Assembly (NCBI GenBank): GCA_017629985.1
Contig: JAGBWD010000033.1
Location: 50,163 to 114,162 of the forward strand
Direction of reading: 5' to 3'
Length of the DNA: 64,000 nucleotides
From: Alistipes sp.
GTDB taxonomy: Bacteria > Bacteroidota > Bacteroidia > Bacteroidales > Rikenellaceae
Shown: in pieces, positions 53,813 through 63,267 of the stretch
Layout: every line of letters starts with the position of its first letter
Position numbering within the stretch: position 1 is the stretch's first letter
Translations under genes and position numbers: made by a program
Notes under the pieces: generated by a model
What the model was told of the DNA's origin: nothing
Databases searched by the model: none
Seen by the model: the letters and a program-made list of their open reading frames with translations, nothing else

Positions 53813-55402
53813 ATGAAGAGATATCTACTTTTGGCAGTGGCTATTGTTATGGGTGCCGTCTCGGCTATGGCACAGCAGAATGATGCTTTTGAGGAGTTTC
53901 GCAGAAAAGCACAGAGCGATTATAACTCGTTCCGCGATAAGGTTGTAGAGGACTATGCTAACTTCCTTGAGGGTGTATGGTCGCAGTATGAGTCGTTCAA
54001 AGCTCCAGAGCGTTACTCTGACCCTAAACCCCAAGAGCAGCCCTCTGCTCCTGTTGATTATCACAAGCAACCAGCTAAAGCCGATGTGCCGCAGCCAAAG
54101 GAGCAACCCAAAATGGAGAGTAAGGTTGCAGATGTGCCTCCACCAGCGCCTGTGGAGAAGCCTGTGACTATGACCCCACCAGCGCCCAAGGAACAGCCAA
54201 AGAGCGTTACGCCTCCCCAGCCCAAGGAGCAGCCAAAGAGCCTAGAGCAGCCAAAACCTGCGCCTGCGCCTGCACCTGCGCCTGCACCAGAGCCAGCAGC
54301 CAAGAATGTGCTTAATAAGCGATATATGTATCACAGCCTTAAGTTTGAGGTGCCATACATCGCTTGGGGAACACTGCCTAATGGTAGCGACACCAAGGTC
54401 TACGCTAATTTGTGGAAGACCTACGCATCGTTAAAGGTTGAGAAGGAGGTGTTGCCACATCTTCAGAAGGTGGCAAAGGATTGTAATTTTAACGATTGGT
54501 TCTTCTTTGAGTGCCTACGTAGCTATGTCGATAGTGAGATGGCAAGCATGGCACCATGTCAGCGTATGTCGCTCACGCACTATTTGATGTCCAAGGCTGG
54601 TTATGATGTGCGTATTGCGGTGACAAAGAGTGGTGCGCCAATGCTTTTGGTAGCTATTAATCAGAACCTATATAGCCGTAGATATGCTACGTTAGGTGGT
54701 AAGCGATTCTATATCTTCTATGATAATATCGCAGGTAGCCCAAGCAGCAGTGGCTCGTTCTACACTTGCGATATTCCCCAGAGCGCAGATTGTGGAAGGG
54801 CCCTAGATTTAATTATCCGCGAGGAGCCAAAGATGCCGTATAAGGCACATAAATACTCGCTTGACTTCGGTGGCATACATGTTGAGGGTGAGATAAATGC
54901 CAATGTAATGCCTCTGTTGTATCGCTACCCACAGATGGATATAGGATGCTATGCCGAGTCTGTGGTTTCGGCAAAGGTGGAGCGAGAGGTTACGGCGCAG
55001 CTAGCCTCACAGCTTACATCGTCAAACAAGCTAGAGTCTGTAAATAAGCTTTTGCAGTTTGTGCAGCGAGCATTTAGCTATGCTACAGATGATGCGCAGC
55101 ATGGATTTGAGAAGCCTTACTTCTTCGAGGAGCTGCTCTATTATCCAAAGTCGGATTGCGAGGATCGCTCTATATTTTACTCATACCTTTTAAAGAGTGT
55201 GCTTGGTGTTGAGAATCACCTAATACGCTTCCCAGGACATGAGACCGTAGCTGTGAATCTCGGTAGTAAGATTGAGGGTGATAACTACACCTACGAAGGT
55301 AAGACATTTTACATCTCCGACCCGACATATATGGGCGCGGTAACGGGTATGGCTATGAAGAGCTATAAGGGTGCAAAACCAATAATTGACTATATACGCT
55401 AG
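53813..55402 (+). CDS. Secreted transglutaminase-like protein with Pro-rich linker
   Basis: A 529-residue protein with a signal peptide (MKRYLLLAVAIVMGAVSAMAQ), then a helical segment (about 22-65), a Pro/Lys/Gln-rich linker (about 65-165) with repeated PKEQPKS and a PAPA run, and a long globular part. The C terminus has a transglutaminase-type triad: Cys449 (SDCEDRSIFYSYLL), His476 (PGHETVAV) and Asp503 (SDPTY). The fold family includes cysteine proteases and transglutaminases. No lipobox. The protein is likely periplasmic or secreted; the substrate is unknown. A promoter lies just upstream. Confidence 0.8.
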   Translation: MKRYLLLAVAIVMGAVSAMAQQNDAFEEFRRKAQSDYNSFRDKVVEDYANFLEGVWSQYESFKAPERYSDPKPQEQPSAPVDYHKQPAKADVPQPKEQPKMESKVADVPPPAPVEKPVTMTPPAPKEQPKSVTPPQPKEQPKSLEQPKPAPAPAPAPAPEPAAKNVLNKRYMYHSLKFEVPYIAWGTLPNGSDTKVYANLWKTYASLKVEKEVLPHLQKVAKDCNFNDWFFFECLRSYVDSEMASMAPCQRMSLTHYLMSKAGYDVRIAVTKSGAPMLLVAINQNLYSRRYATLGGKRFYIFYDNIAGSPSSSGSFYTCDIPQSADCGRALDLIIREEPKMPYKAHKYSLDFGGIHVEGEINANVMPLLYRYPQMDIGCYAESVVSAKVEREVTAQLASQLTSSNKLESVNKLLQFVQRAFSYATDDAQHGFEKPYFFEELLYYPKSDCEDRSIFYSYLLKSVLGVENHLIRFPGHETVAVNLGSKIEGDNYTYEGKTFYISDPTYMGAVTGMAMKSYKGAKPIIDYIR

Positions 55403-55467
55403 CCTTGTGTAATAAATGGTATGTATGTAGCGTTTTTTGAGTGATAACAATAAAAAACAGAGTAAAT

Positions 55468-56163
55468 ATGGCGAATTATGTATCGCAACACACAGCAACA
55501 GAGGTTGCTGTATCGGCGCTCTTCAAGAGCGTATATATGCAGATGGCTGCGGCCCTGTCAATCACAGGTCTAGTGGCATATTTTCTGTCACAATCACAGG
55601 ATTTTTGGCTCTTCTTGGCCAATAATACATCTCTAATATGGGTAGTGCTTATTGCACAGATAGTCCTTGTGATATGGCTCTCGGCACGTTTTACGCGGAT
55701 GTCTATGACAACGGCTACGTTGCTCTTCATCCTCTATTCGGCGATGATGGGCGTTACGATGTCTACTATATTTATGGTCTACACGATGAGTTCTATAGCC
55801 TCGGTGTTCTTCATCACGGCGGGTATGTTCCTTGTGATGAGTCTGCTGGGATACTTTACTCGTATGGATCTCACACGCCTGGGAAGTCTACTCTTCATGG
55901 CATTGATAGGTGTTATCATTGCTTCGCTAGTAAATATCTTCCTAAAGTCGGAGATGCTTTATTGGGTAGTTAGCTACGTTGCCGTGGTGGTGTTTGTAGG
56001 CCTTACGGCATACGATACACAGAAGATTAAGCAGATGCTTGCAGAGTATGGCGAGGTAGATGAGATGGGATATAAGTTGGCACTCTTTGGAGCTTTAACT
56101 CTCTATCTAGACTTCATCAATTTATTCCTCTACCTTCTGCGAATCTTCGGCGATAGGAGATAA
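55468..56163 (+). CDS. BAX inhibitor-1 (BI-1/YccA) family membrane protein
   Basis: A 231-residue protein with seven hydrophobic segments. The start at 55468 (MANYVSQHTATE) is preferred because the nine preceding codons are unlike the family N terminus. Family text includes YMQMAAALSITGLVAYFLS and near the end VGLTAYDTQKIKQM, followed by LALFGALTLYLDFINLFLYLLRIFG. Related proteins act as pH-sensitive calcium leak channels or in membrane proteostasis; role here is inferred. A terminator follows 35 bases later. Confidence 0.92.
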   Translation: MANYVSQHTATEVAVSALFKSVYMQMAAALSITGLVAYFLSQSQDFWLFLANNTSLIWVVLIAQIVLVIWLSARFTRMSMTTATLLFILYSAMMGVTMSTIFMVYTMSSIASVFFITAGMFLVMSLLGYFTRMDLTRLGSLLFMALIGVIIASLVNIFLKSEMLYWVVSYVAVVVFVGLTAYDTQKIKQMLAEYGEVDEMGYKLALFGALTLYLDFINLFLYLLRIFGDRR

Positions 56164-56197
56164 GATATGGGCATTCCCCGCATAGGGTTGCTATTTT

Positions 56198-56229
56198 CGG
56201 CGGTGAAAGCAGACTCATCGCCGTTTTTT
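56198..56229 (+). terminator. Terminator after the BI-1 gene
   Basis: A 9-bp stem CGGCGGTGA/TCATCGCCG (one G-T pair, 8-base loop), followed by six T. Confidence 0.85.
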
Positions 56230-56241
56230 ATTTATAGAGTG

Positions 56242-56271
56242 TTGTAAATTGCGGAATTATTTCTAATTTTG
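56242..56271 (+). promoter_or_regulatory. Promoter for the BspA-like gene pair
   Basis: TTG (56242-56244), 19 bases, TAATTTTG (56264-56271). The predicted leader is about 130 bases and contains a GNRA-type hairpin at 56298-56311 (TGAAC-GCAA-GTTCA). Confidence 0.6.
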
Positions 56272-56406
56272 TAGTAACGGTAGACTTACATAGATTCTGA
56301 ACGCAAGTTCAATATAAGGGTACACAAATATACAACCACGATATTTTTTAGGGGGTATTTTGCTGTTTTCAAGCATGTTATGAAATAAATGACAAATTAT
56401 ATTATT

Positions 56407-58161
56407 ATGAAAAAAATATTTCTATTATTGGCAGTTGTAGGAGTGATGTTCACTGCCTGCAGCGAGAAAGGAGCTGGCGATTCAAACAATGAGGAAGCCG
56501 TATTTATTAGTGATAGCGAAGGTGATTATGTTGTCGAGGCAGACGGTGGTATTATAGTAGTTACCGTATCTACCAACCTTGAATACTCGGTTGTGATACC
56601 AGATGAGGCGCAGTCGTGGTTAAGCATAGCCGATACCCGTGCTATCCGTGTGGAAAAATTGACCTTTACCATTGCGAAAAATGAGGCAGAAGCAGAGCGT
56701 AGTGCTGTCGTGAAACTTCTTGGTAGCGACAATGCCGAATTGCAGAGTCTCTCATTTGTTCAGAAGGGCATAAGTGGCGAAGACAACCCTGACAATCCTG
56801 ATGACAAGACGCTGGTTATCATGTTCCAAGACGCGAACACCAAACTCCTCTGTACTCTCCATTGGGACGAGAATGAGGATGGCGAGTTGTCGTATGAGGA
56901 GGCTGCTGCCGTTACCGACCTTGGAGCAGTATTCACAGGCTCTTTGATTTTAGCATTTAACGAGTTGCAGTACTTCACCTCTCTTGAAAATATCGCCAAC
57001 AGTGCTTTCGATGGTTGTGCAAGTCTTAAACTGATTACTATCCCCGATAGCGTTACTTCGATTGGAGATTATGCATTCTATGGTTGCAGCTCGCTGACAA
57101 GCATTACAATCCCCGATAGCGTTACTTCGATTGGAGATTATGTATTCAATGGTTGCAGCTCGCTGACAAGTGTTACCATTCCCGATGGCGTTACTTCGAT
57201 TGGCGATTATGTATTCAATGGTTGCAGCTCGCTGACAAGTGCTACCATTCCCGATGGCGTTACTACGATTGGAGATCATGCATTCTTTGGTTGCAGCTCG
57301 CTGACAAGCATTACTATTCCCGATAGCGTTACTACGATTGGAAAGGAGGCATTCTATGGTTGCAGCTCGCTGACAAGCATTACCGTTCCTGATAGCGTTA
57401 CTTCGATTGGCGATTATGCATTCTATGGTTGCGACTCGCTGACAAGCATTACTATTCCCGATAGCGTTACTTCGATTGGAAAATATGCATTCTATGGTTG
57501 CAGCTCGCTGACAAGTGTTACCATTCCCGATGGCGTTACTTCGATTAGAGATTCTGCATTCAGAGGTTGCAGCTCGCTGACAAGCATTACTATTCCCGAT
57601 AGCGTTACTTCGATTGAATTCGGTGCATTCAATGGTTGCAGCTCGCTGACAAGCATTACTATTCCTGATAGCGTTACTTCGATTGGCGATTATGCATTCT
57701 ATGGTTGCAGCTCGCTGACAAGTGCAACTATTGGCAATGGCGTTACTAAGATTGGAGAGGCGGCATTCTATGAATGCACCTCGCTGACAAGTGTTACCAT
57801 TGGCAATGACGTTACTTCGATTGGAGGTTCTGCATTCAATGGTTGCACCTCGCTGACAAGTGTTACCATTGGCAATGACGTTACTTCGATTGGAGGTTCT
57901 GCATTCAAAGGTTGCACCTCGCTGACAAGTGTTACTATTCCCGATAGCGTTACTACGATTGGTAATGGTGCATTCCACTATTGCTACTCGCTGACAAGTG
58001 TCTATTGCAAGCCTACGACTCCGCCAAGTGGAAGTTCATCGATGTTTAATAATAATGCCTCGGAGCGCAAGATTTATGTTCCCCGCGATTCGGTAGAGGC
58101 GTATAAATCAGCATCGTATTGGGGTGCCTATGCCGAGGATATAGAAGGATATGATTTTTAA
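56407..58161 (+). CDS. BspA-like leucine-rich-repeat lipoprotein, copy 1
   Basis: A 584-residue lipoprotein (lipobox MFTAC; start at the ATG 56407). After the anchor comes one BACON domain (about 32-125: VEADGGIIVVTVSTNLEYSVVIP, SWLSI, and LSFVQKG at its end). An EF-hand-type loop DENEDGELSYEE is at 56866-56901. From about 200 there are 15 units of a 23-residue LRR_5 repeat of the form [23 protein letters not shown], ending VYCKPTT and a C-terminal cap [21 protein letters not shown]. BspA-like LRR proteins bind host matrix proteins in related species; here it is an inference. Copy 2 follows 41 bases later. Confidence 0.9.
   Translation: MKKIFLLLAVVGVMFTACSEKGAGDSNNEEAVFISDSEGDYVVEADGGIIVVTVSTNLEYSVVIPDEAQSWLSIADTRAIRVEKLTFTIAKNEAEAERSAVVKLLGSDNAELQSLSFVQKGISGEDNPDNPDDKTLVIMFQDANTKLLCTLHWDENEDGELSYEEAAAVTDLGAVFTGSLILAFNELQYFTSLENIANSAFDGCASLKLITIPDSVTSIGDYAFYGCSSLTSITIPDSVTSIGDYVFNGCSSLTSVTIPDGVTSIGDYVFNGCSSLTSATIPDGVTTIGDHAFFGCSSLTSITIPDSVTTIGKEAFYGCSSLTSITVPDSVTSIGDYAFYGCDSLTSITIPDSVTSIGKYAFYGCSSLTSVTIPDGVTSIRDSAFRGCSSLTSITIPDSVTSIEFGAFNGCSSLTSITIPDSVTSIGDYAFYGCSSLTSATIGNGVTKIGEAAFYECTSLTSVTIGNDVTSIGGSAFNGCTSLTSVTIGNDVTSIGGSAFKGCTSLTSVTIPDSVTTIGNGAFHYCYSLTSVYCKPTTPPSGSSSMFNNNASERKIYVPRDSVEAYKSASYWGAYAEDIEGYDF
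57010..58005 (+). repeat. 69-bp tandem repeats, LRR copy 1
   Basis: About 14-15 near-identical 69-bp units each encoding 23 residues. The segment TTCGATTGG(A/C)GATTATGCATTC and GCTCGCTGACAAG recurs almost unchanged, while a few codons vary between units. Confidence 0.95.
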
Positions 58162-58196
58162 TAAATAAGGTCTACCAATTAAAATTTTAAGATTAT
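57999..58196 (+). repeat. Duplicated 3' block, copy 1
   Basis: Covers the C-terminal cap and the 35 bases after the stop codon. It is repeated at 60203-60399 (about 197 bases) with few substitutions and one single-base indel. Confidence 0.85.
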
Positions 58197-58202
58197 ATTA
58201 TT

Positions 58203-60365
58203 GTGAAAAAAATATTACTACTTCTTGCCCTTGTGGGCATGGTCGCTGTCGGCTGTACCGAGGGCGGTGTTGATGACAACATCGACAATGGTGGCAACAA
58301 CACCGAGCAACCGGGCGAAGATGATGACGATGAGAACAAGATTCCCGATGAAGCCTACATCACTCTCAATAAGGAGGTGCTTACGTTCGTGCCCGACGGC
58401 GAGAGCGTTGAAGTTAAGGTGTATAGCAACTATGAGTGGACACTGACAAATAATTGCGATTGGGTAACTACTTCTATATCAGGCGGCGAGGCAAGTGAGG
58501 AGGGTACTACAATAACCCTCACTGCCAACATTGCCTATGACAACCGCGAGGGCACTATCATTTTCAACTGTGGCGAGGCAAAGAAAGTGTTGGTGGTGTC
58601 GCAAGGTCTTAAAGAGGTAATTATATCAGACGAGAACAATACATTTAATCTTCCCGTTGAGGGTGGCACAGTCGATATTGCCTACCAAACGACTGTCGAG
58701 TGCGAGGTAGTTATTCCCAGCGATGCACAGCATTGGATTTCGCTTGCTCCCGAAACGAGGGGCTTGGAGAGCGGTTGTGCGACCTTAAATATTGCCAAGA
58801 GTAATGTCGGTGCTGATAGGAGAGCCGTTGTAAAAGTGGTGAAGATGGGCGACCAGTCCGTTTTCGCTGAATATACCATTACTCAGGAGCGTAATATGGA
58901 TTATATCATCTTTTATACCACTACCAACGGTAAAACCATTAGTCCCTATAGTTTCGATTATCTCACCAATACATACGAGGATGGAGTTGGTATGTTGGCT
59001 TTCGATGGTAGCATAGTTACTTCGATTGGGAATCAAGCATTCAGGGATTGCTCCTCGCTGACAAGTATCACTATTCCCGACAGCGTTACTTCGATTGGCG
59101 ATTATGCATTCCGTGGTTGCACCTCGCTGAGAAGTGTTACTATTCCCGATAGCGTTACTTCGATTGGAGATGGTGCATTCGGAGGTTGCGACTCGCTGAG
59201 AAGTGTTACTATTCCCGATAGCGTTACTACGATTGGAGATAGTGCATTCGAAGGTTGCGACTCGCTGACAAGTGTTACTATTCCCGATAGCGTTACTACG
59301 ATTGGTGATAGTACATTCTCTAAATGCACCTCGCTGACAAGCATTACCATTCCAGATGGAATAACATATATTGGAGATTGGGCTTTCTATGGTTGCGACT
59401 CGCTGACAAGCATTACCATTCCCGATAGCGTTACTTCGATTGGTGATGGTGCATTCAATTATTGCTCCTCGCTGACAAGTGTTACAATCGGCAATGGCGT
59501 TACTTCGATTGGAGATTATGCATTCTATAATTGCACCTCGCTGACAAGCATTACCATTCCAGATAGCGTTACTTCGATTGGTGATAGTGCATTCTATTAT
59601 TGCTCCTTGCTGACAAGTGTTACAATCGGCAATGGCGTTACTTCGATTGGAGATTCTGCATTCTTTGGTTGCACCTTGCTGACAAGTGTATATATAACTG
59701 ATATCGCTGCTTGGTGTAATATTTCATTTGGCGAGAATCCATTTGATTATGCAAGAAATCTATACCTAAATAATGAGTTGGTAACTGATTTGATAATCCC
59801 CGACAGCGTTACTTCGATTGGATATTATGCATTCAAAGGTTTCACCTCGCTGACAAGCATTACCATTCCCGATAGCGTTACTTCGATTGGCGATTATGCA
59901 TTCTATTTTTGCTCCTCGCTGACAAGTGTTACCATTGGCAATGGCGTTACTGCGATTGGAGTATGTACATTCTCTCATTGCAGCTCGCTGACAAGCATAA
60001 CCATTCCCGATGGCGTTACTTCGATTGGGCAGCATGCATTCAATGGTTGCAGCTCGCTGACAAGCATTACTATTCCCGATAGCGTTACAGAGATTGGCCG
60101 TTGTGCATTCTATGTTTGTAGCTCGCTGACAAGTGCAACCATTGGCAATGGCGTTACTTCGATTAGTTATAGTGCATTCTCTGGTTGCACCTCGCTGACA
60201 AGTGTCTATTGCAAGTCTACGACTCCGCCAAGTGGAGACTCGTCGATGTTTAACAATAATGCTTCGGAGCGCAAGATTTATGTTCCCCGCGATTCGGTAG
60301 AGGCGTATAAATCAGCATCGGGTTGGGGAGAGTATGCCTCGTATATAGAAGGATATGATTTTTAA
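58203..60365 (+). CDS. BspA-like leucine-rich-repeat lipoprotein, copy 2
   Basis: A 720-residue paralogue starting at GTG 58203 (no ATG is usable; the lipoprotein signal [18 protein letters not shown] starts here). Two BACON domains follow (about 52-140 and 142-228; [11 protein letters not shown] closes the second). Then come about 16 LRR_5 units of 23 residues, interrupted after the tenth by a 39-residue non-repeat segment ([25 protein letters not shown]). The C-terminal cap is nearly identical to that of copy 1. Probably cotranscribed with copy 1 from the promoter at 56242-56271. Confidence 0.9.
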   Translation: MKKILLLLALVGMVAVGCTEGGVDDNIDNGGNNTEQPGEDDDDENKIPDEAYITLNKEVLTFVPDGESVEVKVYSNYEWTLTNNCDWVTTSISGGEASEEGTTITLTANIAYDNREGTIIFNCGEAKKVLVVSQGLKEVIISDENNTFNLPVEGGTVDIAYQTTVECEVVIPSDAQHWISLAPETRGLESGCATLNIAKSNVGADRRAVVKVVKMGDQSVFAEYTITQERNMDYIIFYTTTNGKTISPYSFDYLTNTYEDGVGMLAFDGSIVTSIGNQAFRDCSSLTSITIPDSVTSIGDYAFRGCTSLRSVTIPDSVTSIGDGAFGGCDSLRSVTIPDSVTTIGDSAFEGCDSLTSVTIPDSVTTIGDSTFSKCTSLTSITIPDGITYIGDWAFYGCDSLTSITIPDSVTSIGDGAFNYCSSLTSVTIGNGVTSIGDYAFYNCTSLTSITIPDSVTSIGDSAFYYCSLLTSVTIGNGVTSIGDSAFFGCTLLTSVYITDIAAWCNISFGENPFDYARNLYLNNELVTDLIIPDSVTSIGYYAFKGFTSLTSITIPDSVTSIGDYAFYFCSSLTSVTIGNGVTAIGVCTFSHCSSLTSITIPDGVTSIGQHAFNGCSSLTSITIPDSVTEIGRCAFYVCSSLTSATIGNGVTSISYSAFSGCTSLTSVYCKSTTPPSGDSSMFNNNASERKIYVPRDSVEAYKSASGWGEYASYIEGYDF
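59014..60202 (+). repeat. 69-bp tandem repeats, LRR copy 2
   Basis: About 16 units of the same 69-bp repeat as in copy 1, with an interruption at about 59690-59800. Confidence 0.95.
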
Positions 60366-60399
60366 TAAATAAGTCTACCAATTAAAATTTTAAGATTAT
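60203..60399 (+). repeat. Duplicated 3' block, copy 2
   Basis: Nearly the same as 57999-58196, through the stop codon and the following TCTACCAATTAAAATTTTAA stretch to GATTAT. In copy 1 it leads to the LRR2 start; here it leads to the small P-loop reading frame. Confidence 0.85.
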
Positions 60400-60577
60400 G
60401 GCAGAGGTAATTGTAATTAAAGGCGAGCCTAATACTGGAAAAACCGCTGCATCGAGATTTGTAAAAGAGATCCTCAAACGAGAACTTTGCCATATTCAAT
60501 CGACCGACCACGCGGAGCAATTTGCGTGGTCGTTTTTTGGGGGCTTGATTACGCACTTCGTGTACTCTTCTATGTAG
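60398..60577 (+). CDS. Short P-loop fragment (59 codons), possible truncated gene
   Basis: An ATG-started frame of 59 codons beginning MAEVIVIKGEPNTGKTAASRF: a beta strand and Walker A motif (GEPNTGKT), then a helix. After about 35 residues the sequence runs into an intrinsic terminator hairpin, and the rest is unlike a protein. It is probably the 5' piece of an NTPase gene broken by rearrangement, or a small expressed frame; it uses the duplicated leader of the LRR2 gene. Confidence 0.45.
   Translation: MAEVIVIKGEPNTGKTAASRFVKEILKRELCHIQSTDHAEQFAWSFFGGLITHFVYSSM
60505..60538 (+). terminator. Terminator inside the P-loop fragment
   Basis: A 9-bp perfect stem CGACCACGC/GCGTGGTCG (arms 60505-60513 and 60524-60532) with a 10-base loop and a T-run. 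It is within the small frame, which is why that frame is doubtful. Confidence 0.85.
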
Positions 60578-60677
60578 AATTTCGCCTGTTTTAGTAGGGG
60601 AGGAGGCCCTTTTCTTTCATTGGTGTAACAAAGGGTTTTCATTAATATTAAATTATTGTTACAATTTATTTATTCTC

Positions 60678-60708
60678 TTGCATACTTTTTTTAGTCAAAA
60701 TATCTTTG
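60678..60708 (+). promoter_or_regulatory. Promoter for the Na/Pi cotransporter
   Basis: TTG (60678-60680), 20 bases, TATCTTTG (60701-60708); the start codon is 44 bases downstream. Confidence 0.75.
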
Positions 60709-60751
60709 CAACCGTAATGATAGAGAAAATTTAATTTTTACTTTAATTAAT

Positions 60752-62464
60752 ATGATTCAGTTATTAACACTTCTAGGTGCGCTCGGTATGTTCCTGTATG
60801 GAATGAATCTTATGAGCGCAGGATTGCAGAAGGCGGCGGGTAGCAAGATGCGAAACTTCCTTACTGCAATGACCTCTAACCCATTCAAGGGCGTGTTGTC
60901 TGGTTTGGGAATTACGTCTGTTATTCAATCATCTTCGGCAACTACGGTGATGACCGTAGGTTTTGTTAATGCAGGCCTCTTGACGCTGTCGCAGGCTGTA
61001 GGTGTAATTATGGGTGCAAATATCGGTACCACTATTACAGCATGGATTGTTGCATTCTTTGGCTTTAAGGCCGATATCTCGCTCTTTGCCGTTCCTCTCA
61101 TGGCTCTTGGCTTTATCTTGAGCCTCTCAAAGAGAGATCAGCGCCGCCATATCAGCGAGCTTATCATAGGCTTCTCGCTTCTATTCCTAGGTCTCTCACT
61201 TATGAAGGAGTCTGTGCCTGATTTGCGCGAAACCCCCGAGGTGTTGGCATTTATCCAAAATTGGACTAGCTATGGCTTTGGCTCGGTGCTTATCTTCTTG
61301 GTGTTTGGTACGCTGCTAACCCTTGTGTTGCAGTCTTCGTCAGCCACCATGGCCCTGACGCTTATCATGGTAAACATGGGATGGATACCATTCGAGATGG
61401 GTGCTGCAATGGTGTTGGGTGAGAATATCGGTACTACAATCACTGCAAATATAGCGGCTGCTGTTGGTAATGCCAATGCTCGCCGTGCCGCACTAGCACA
61501 TACGTTCTTCAACCTATTTGGTGTTTGCTGGGCATTGATTTTCTTCCGTCCATTCCTCGAGTTGGTGGGTACAACGATTACTTGGATGGGCTTGCCTAAT
61601 CCTATGGACATCAGCCACTCGGCAACCTTGGCGATGACATCGGAGGAGAGCATGGCAACACTCTACGGAATCTCGATGTTACACTCGCTGTTTAATATCT
61701 TCAACACGATGATTCTTATCTGGTTTGTGAAGCTCATCGTGAAGATTGTAACCACGATTATCAGGGATAAGAAGAGTGTGGATGAGGATAGCGTAAAGTT
61801 GAAGTTTATCGATGCTGGCCCACTCTCTACTGCAGAGTTGTCTATTGGTCAGGCACGTAATGAGGTTATCCACTTTGCCGAGATATCTCGCCGCATTGTT
61901 GAGTTTGTGCGCCGCGCAGTAAATGCAAAGAGTGAGAAGGAGTTTGAGGATATGCGTCAGCGATTGGTGAAGTACGAGGAGATATCAGATCGCATAGAGT
62001 ATGAGATTGCCCAATTCCTAAATGCTCTGCCCGAGGATAGTATCTCGGAGCAGACACGAACCGAGACCAAGCGTATGTATAAGATAATTGGTGAGCTTGA
62101 GAGCTTGGGTGATTCTGGCGAGTCTATTGGTCGTATCCTCATGCGCCGCAATAGCCATGGTAAGGTATTCACCGAGGAGCAGAAGACAAAGCTCGAGAAG
62201 ATGCTTCAGGCGGTGGATAAGGCCTATGGCGTGATGATTGATAACCTTAAGGCTGAGAAGCTAGAGCCTATAGGACTCCGTATGGCCACCGATTGTGAGA
62301 TTGAGATAAATGACATTCGCAATGCCATTCGCGAGGAGGAGATACTTCAGATAGAGAATGATGGTGCGAACTACCACTCTAGCGTCTACTATCTAGATAC
62401 AGTGTCAGAGGTGGAGCGTATGGGTGACTTTATAATCAATATCTCGCAGGCTCTTGAGAAGTAA
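60752..62464 (+). CDS. Na/Pi cotransporter family protein with PhoU-like domain
   Basis: A 570-residue protein. The first about 310 residues form the membrane part with two inverted repeats carrying QSSSATT and QSSSATM motifs (SVIQSSSATTVMTVGFVNAG and VLQSSSATMALTLIMVN) and the GANIGTT and GENIGTT loops that mark NptA/YjbB transporters. The last about 200 residues are a helical PhoU-like cytosolic domain. The likely role is sodium-coupled phosphate transport. Promoter precedes it; terminator follows. Confidence 0.93.
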   Translation: MIQLLTLLGALGMFLYGMNLMSAGLQKAAGSKMRNFLTAMTSNPFKGVLSGLGITSVIQSSSATTVMTVGFVNAGLLTLSQAVGVIMGANIGTTITAWIVAFFGFKADISLFAVPLMALGFILSLSKRDQRRHISELIIGFSLLFLGLSLMKESVPDLRETPEVLAFIQNWTSYGFGSVLIFLVFGTLLTLVLQSSSATMALTLIMVNMGWIPFEMGAAMVLGENIGTTITANIAAAVGNANARRAALAHTFFNLFGVCWALIFFRPFLELVGTTITWMGLPNPMDISHSATLAMTSEESMATLYGISMLHSLFNIFNTMILIWFVKLIVKIVTTIIRDKKSVDEDSVKLKFIDAGPLSTAELSIGQARNEVIHFAEISRRIVEFVRRAVNAKSEKEFEDMRQRLVKYEEISDRIEYEIAQFLNALPEDSISEQTRTETKRMYKIIGELESLGDSGESIGRILMRRNSHGKVFTEEQKTKLEKMLQAVDKAYGVMIDNLKAEKLEPIGLRMATDCEIEINDIRNAIREEEILQIENDGANYHSSVYYLDTVSEVERMGDFIINISQALEK

Positions 62465-62506
62465 TATCTAGGAAAGGGGAGTGTGTAGGCTTCCCCATAA
62501 TATGAG

Positions 62507-62549
62507 TATCCCAGCGAAGTTGTCTGTGCTATCGCTGGGATATCCTTTT
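62507..62549 (+). terminator. Terminator after the Na/Pi cotransporter
   Basis: An 11-bp stem TATCCCAGCGA/TCGCTGGGATA (arms 62507-62517 and 62532-62542) followed by a T-rich stretch. Confidence 0.85.
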
Positions 62550-62702
62550 ATGGTGATACATAATGTTGTCATCGATAAATGAGGATGCTTTTTTCTCATA
62601 ATTTTACTATGATAATCTATTTTTATACCGCCTCAAAAATATGTTAATATGCTGATATATAACAAGATGATGTTTTCACTCAAAAAAAAGAGTACGCATA
62701 GA

Positions 62703-62732
62703 TTTGTTTGTTATTAAAAATTAGTATCTTTG
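62703..62732 (+). promoter_or_regulatory. Promoter for rplM-rpsI
   Basis: TTTG (62703-62706), 18 bases, TATCTTTG (62725-62732). Confidence 0.75.
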
Positions 62733-62800
62733 CAGGCCCAAAATGGTGATTTTGGGAATTGGATTACAATAAATTAAGTATTAACTAAACTTTTAACAAA

Positions 62801-63262
62801 GTGGATTCAAAGAGTTACAAGACAATCTCGGTCAAGGCAGAGGACGCTCAGAAGGAGTGGTTCGTGATTGACGCTACGAACGAGATTTTGGGACGTCTTG
62901 CATCACAGGTGGCAAAGATCCTCCGTGGCAAGAACAAGCCAAGCTACACCCCACACACTAACTGCGGTGACTTCGTTATCGTAATTAATGCTGATAAGGT
63001 GAAGCTTACTGGCGCAAAGATGACCGATAAGGTCTACACACGCTACACTGGTTTCCCAGGTGGTCAGCGTTTTGCAACACCAGCAGATTTCTTGACAACA
63101 GACAAGAAGCCAGAGTTCGTTATTGAGCATGCCGTACGTGGTATGTTGCCAAAGACTCGTCTTGGTGAGGCAATTATGAAGAATTTGAAGGTTTATGCAG
63201 GTGCGGAGCACCCACACGCTGCACAGAACCCAAAGGAGATTAAGTTAAACGAGATTAAGTAA
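62801..63262 (+). CDS. rplM: Ribosomal protein uL13
   Basis: A 153-residue large-subunit protein. The start is GTG (62801), giving the family N terminus (DSKSYKTISVKAED); the text ILGRLASQVAKILRGKNKP, NADKVKLTGAKMTDKVYTRYTGFPGGQ and VRGMLPKTRLG is typical of L13. It is five bases from rpsI, the usual L13-S9 pair. Confidence 0.96.
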   Translation: MDSKSYKTISVKAEDAQKEWFVIDATNEILGRLASQVAKILRGKNKPSYTPHTNCGDFVIVINADKVKLTGAKMTDKVYTRYTGFPGGQRFATPADFLTTDKKPEFVIEHAVRGMLPKTRLGEAIMKNLKVYAGAEHPHAAQNPKEIKLNEIK

Positions 63263-63267
63263 GAATT

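Larger units (their letters stand above)
62465..62800. other. Spacer before rplM
   Basis: These 336 bases hold the transporter terminator (62507-62549) and an A+T-rich stretch leading to the rplM promoter. A leader of about 65 bases follows the promoter; I see no convincing gene here. Confidence 0.6.

Noticed and set aside
56950-57978. A 342-residue minus-strand frame through the LRR repeats, full of Cys and Asn
   Set aside because: It is open only because the 69-bp repeat unit has no stop on the opposite strand; each unit repeats the same antisense text and the LRR protein on the plus strand is far better supported.
59014-60202. Regular short repeats considered as a CRISPR array
   Set aside because: The repeats are contiguous 69-bp protein-coding units with no unique spacers and keep the reading frame. 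The same argument excludes the ssb repeats at 37347-37436.
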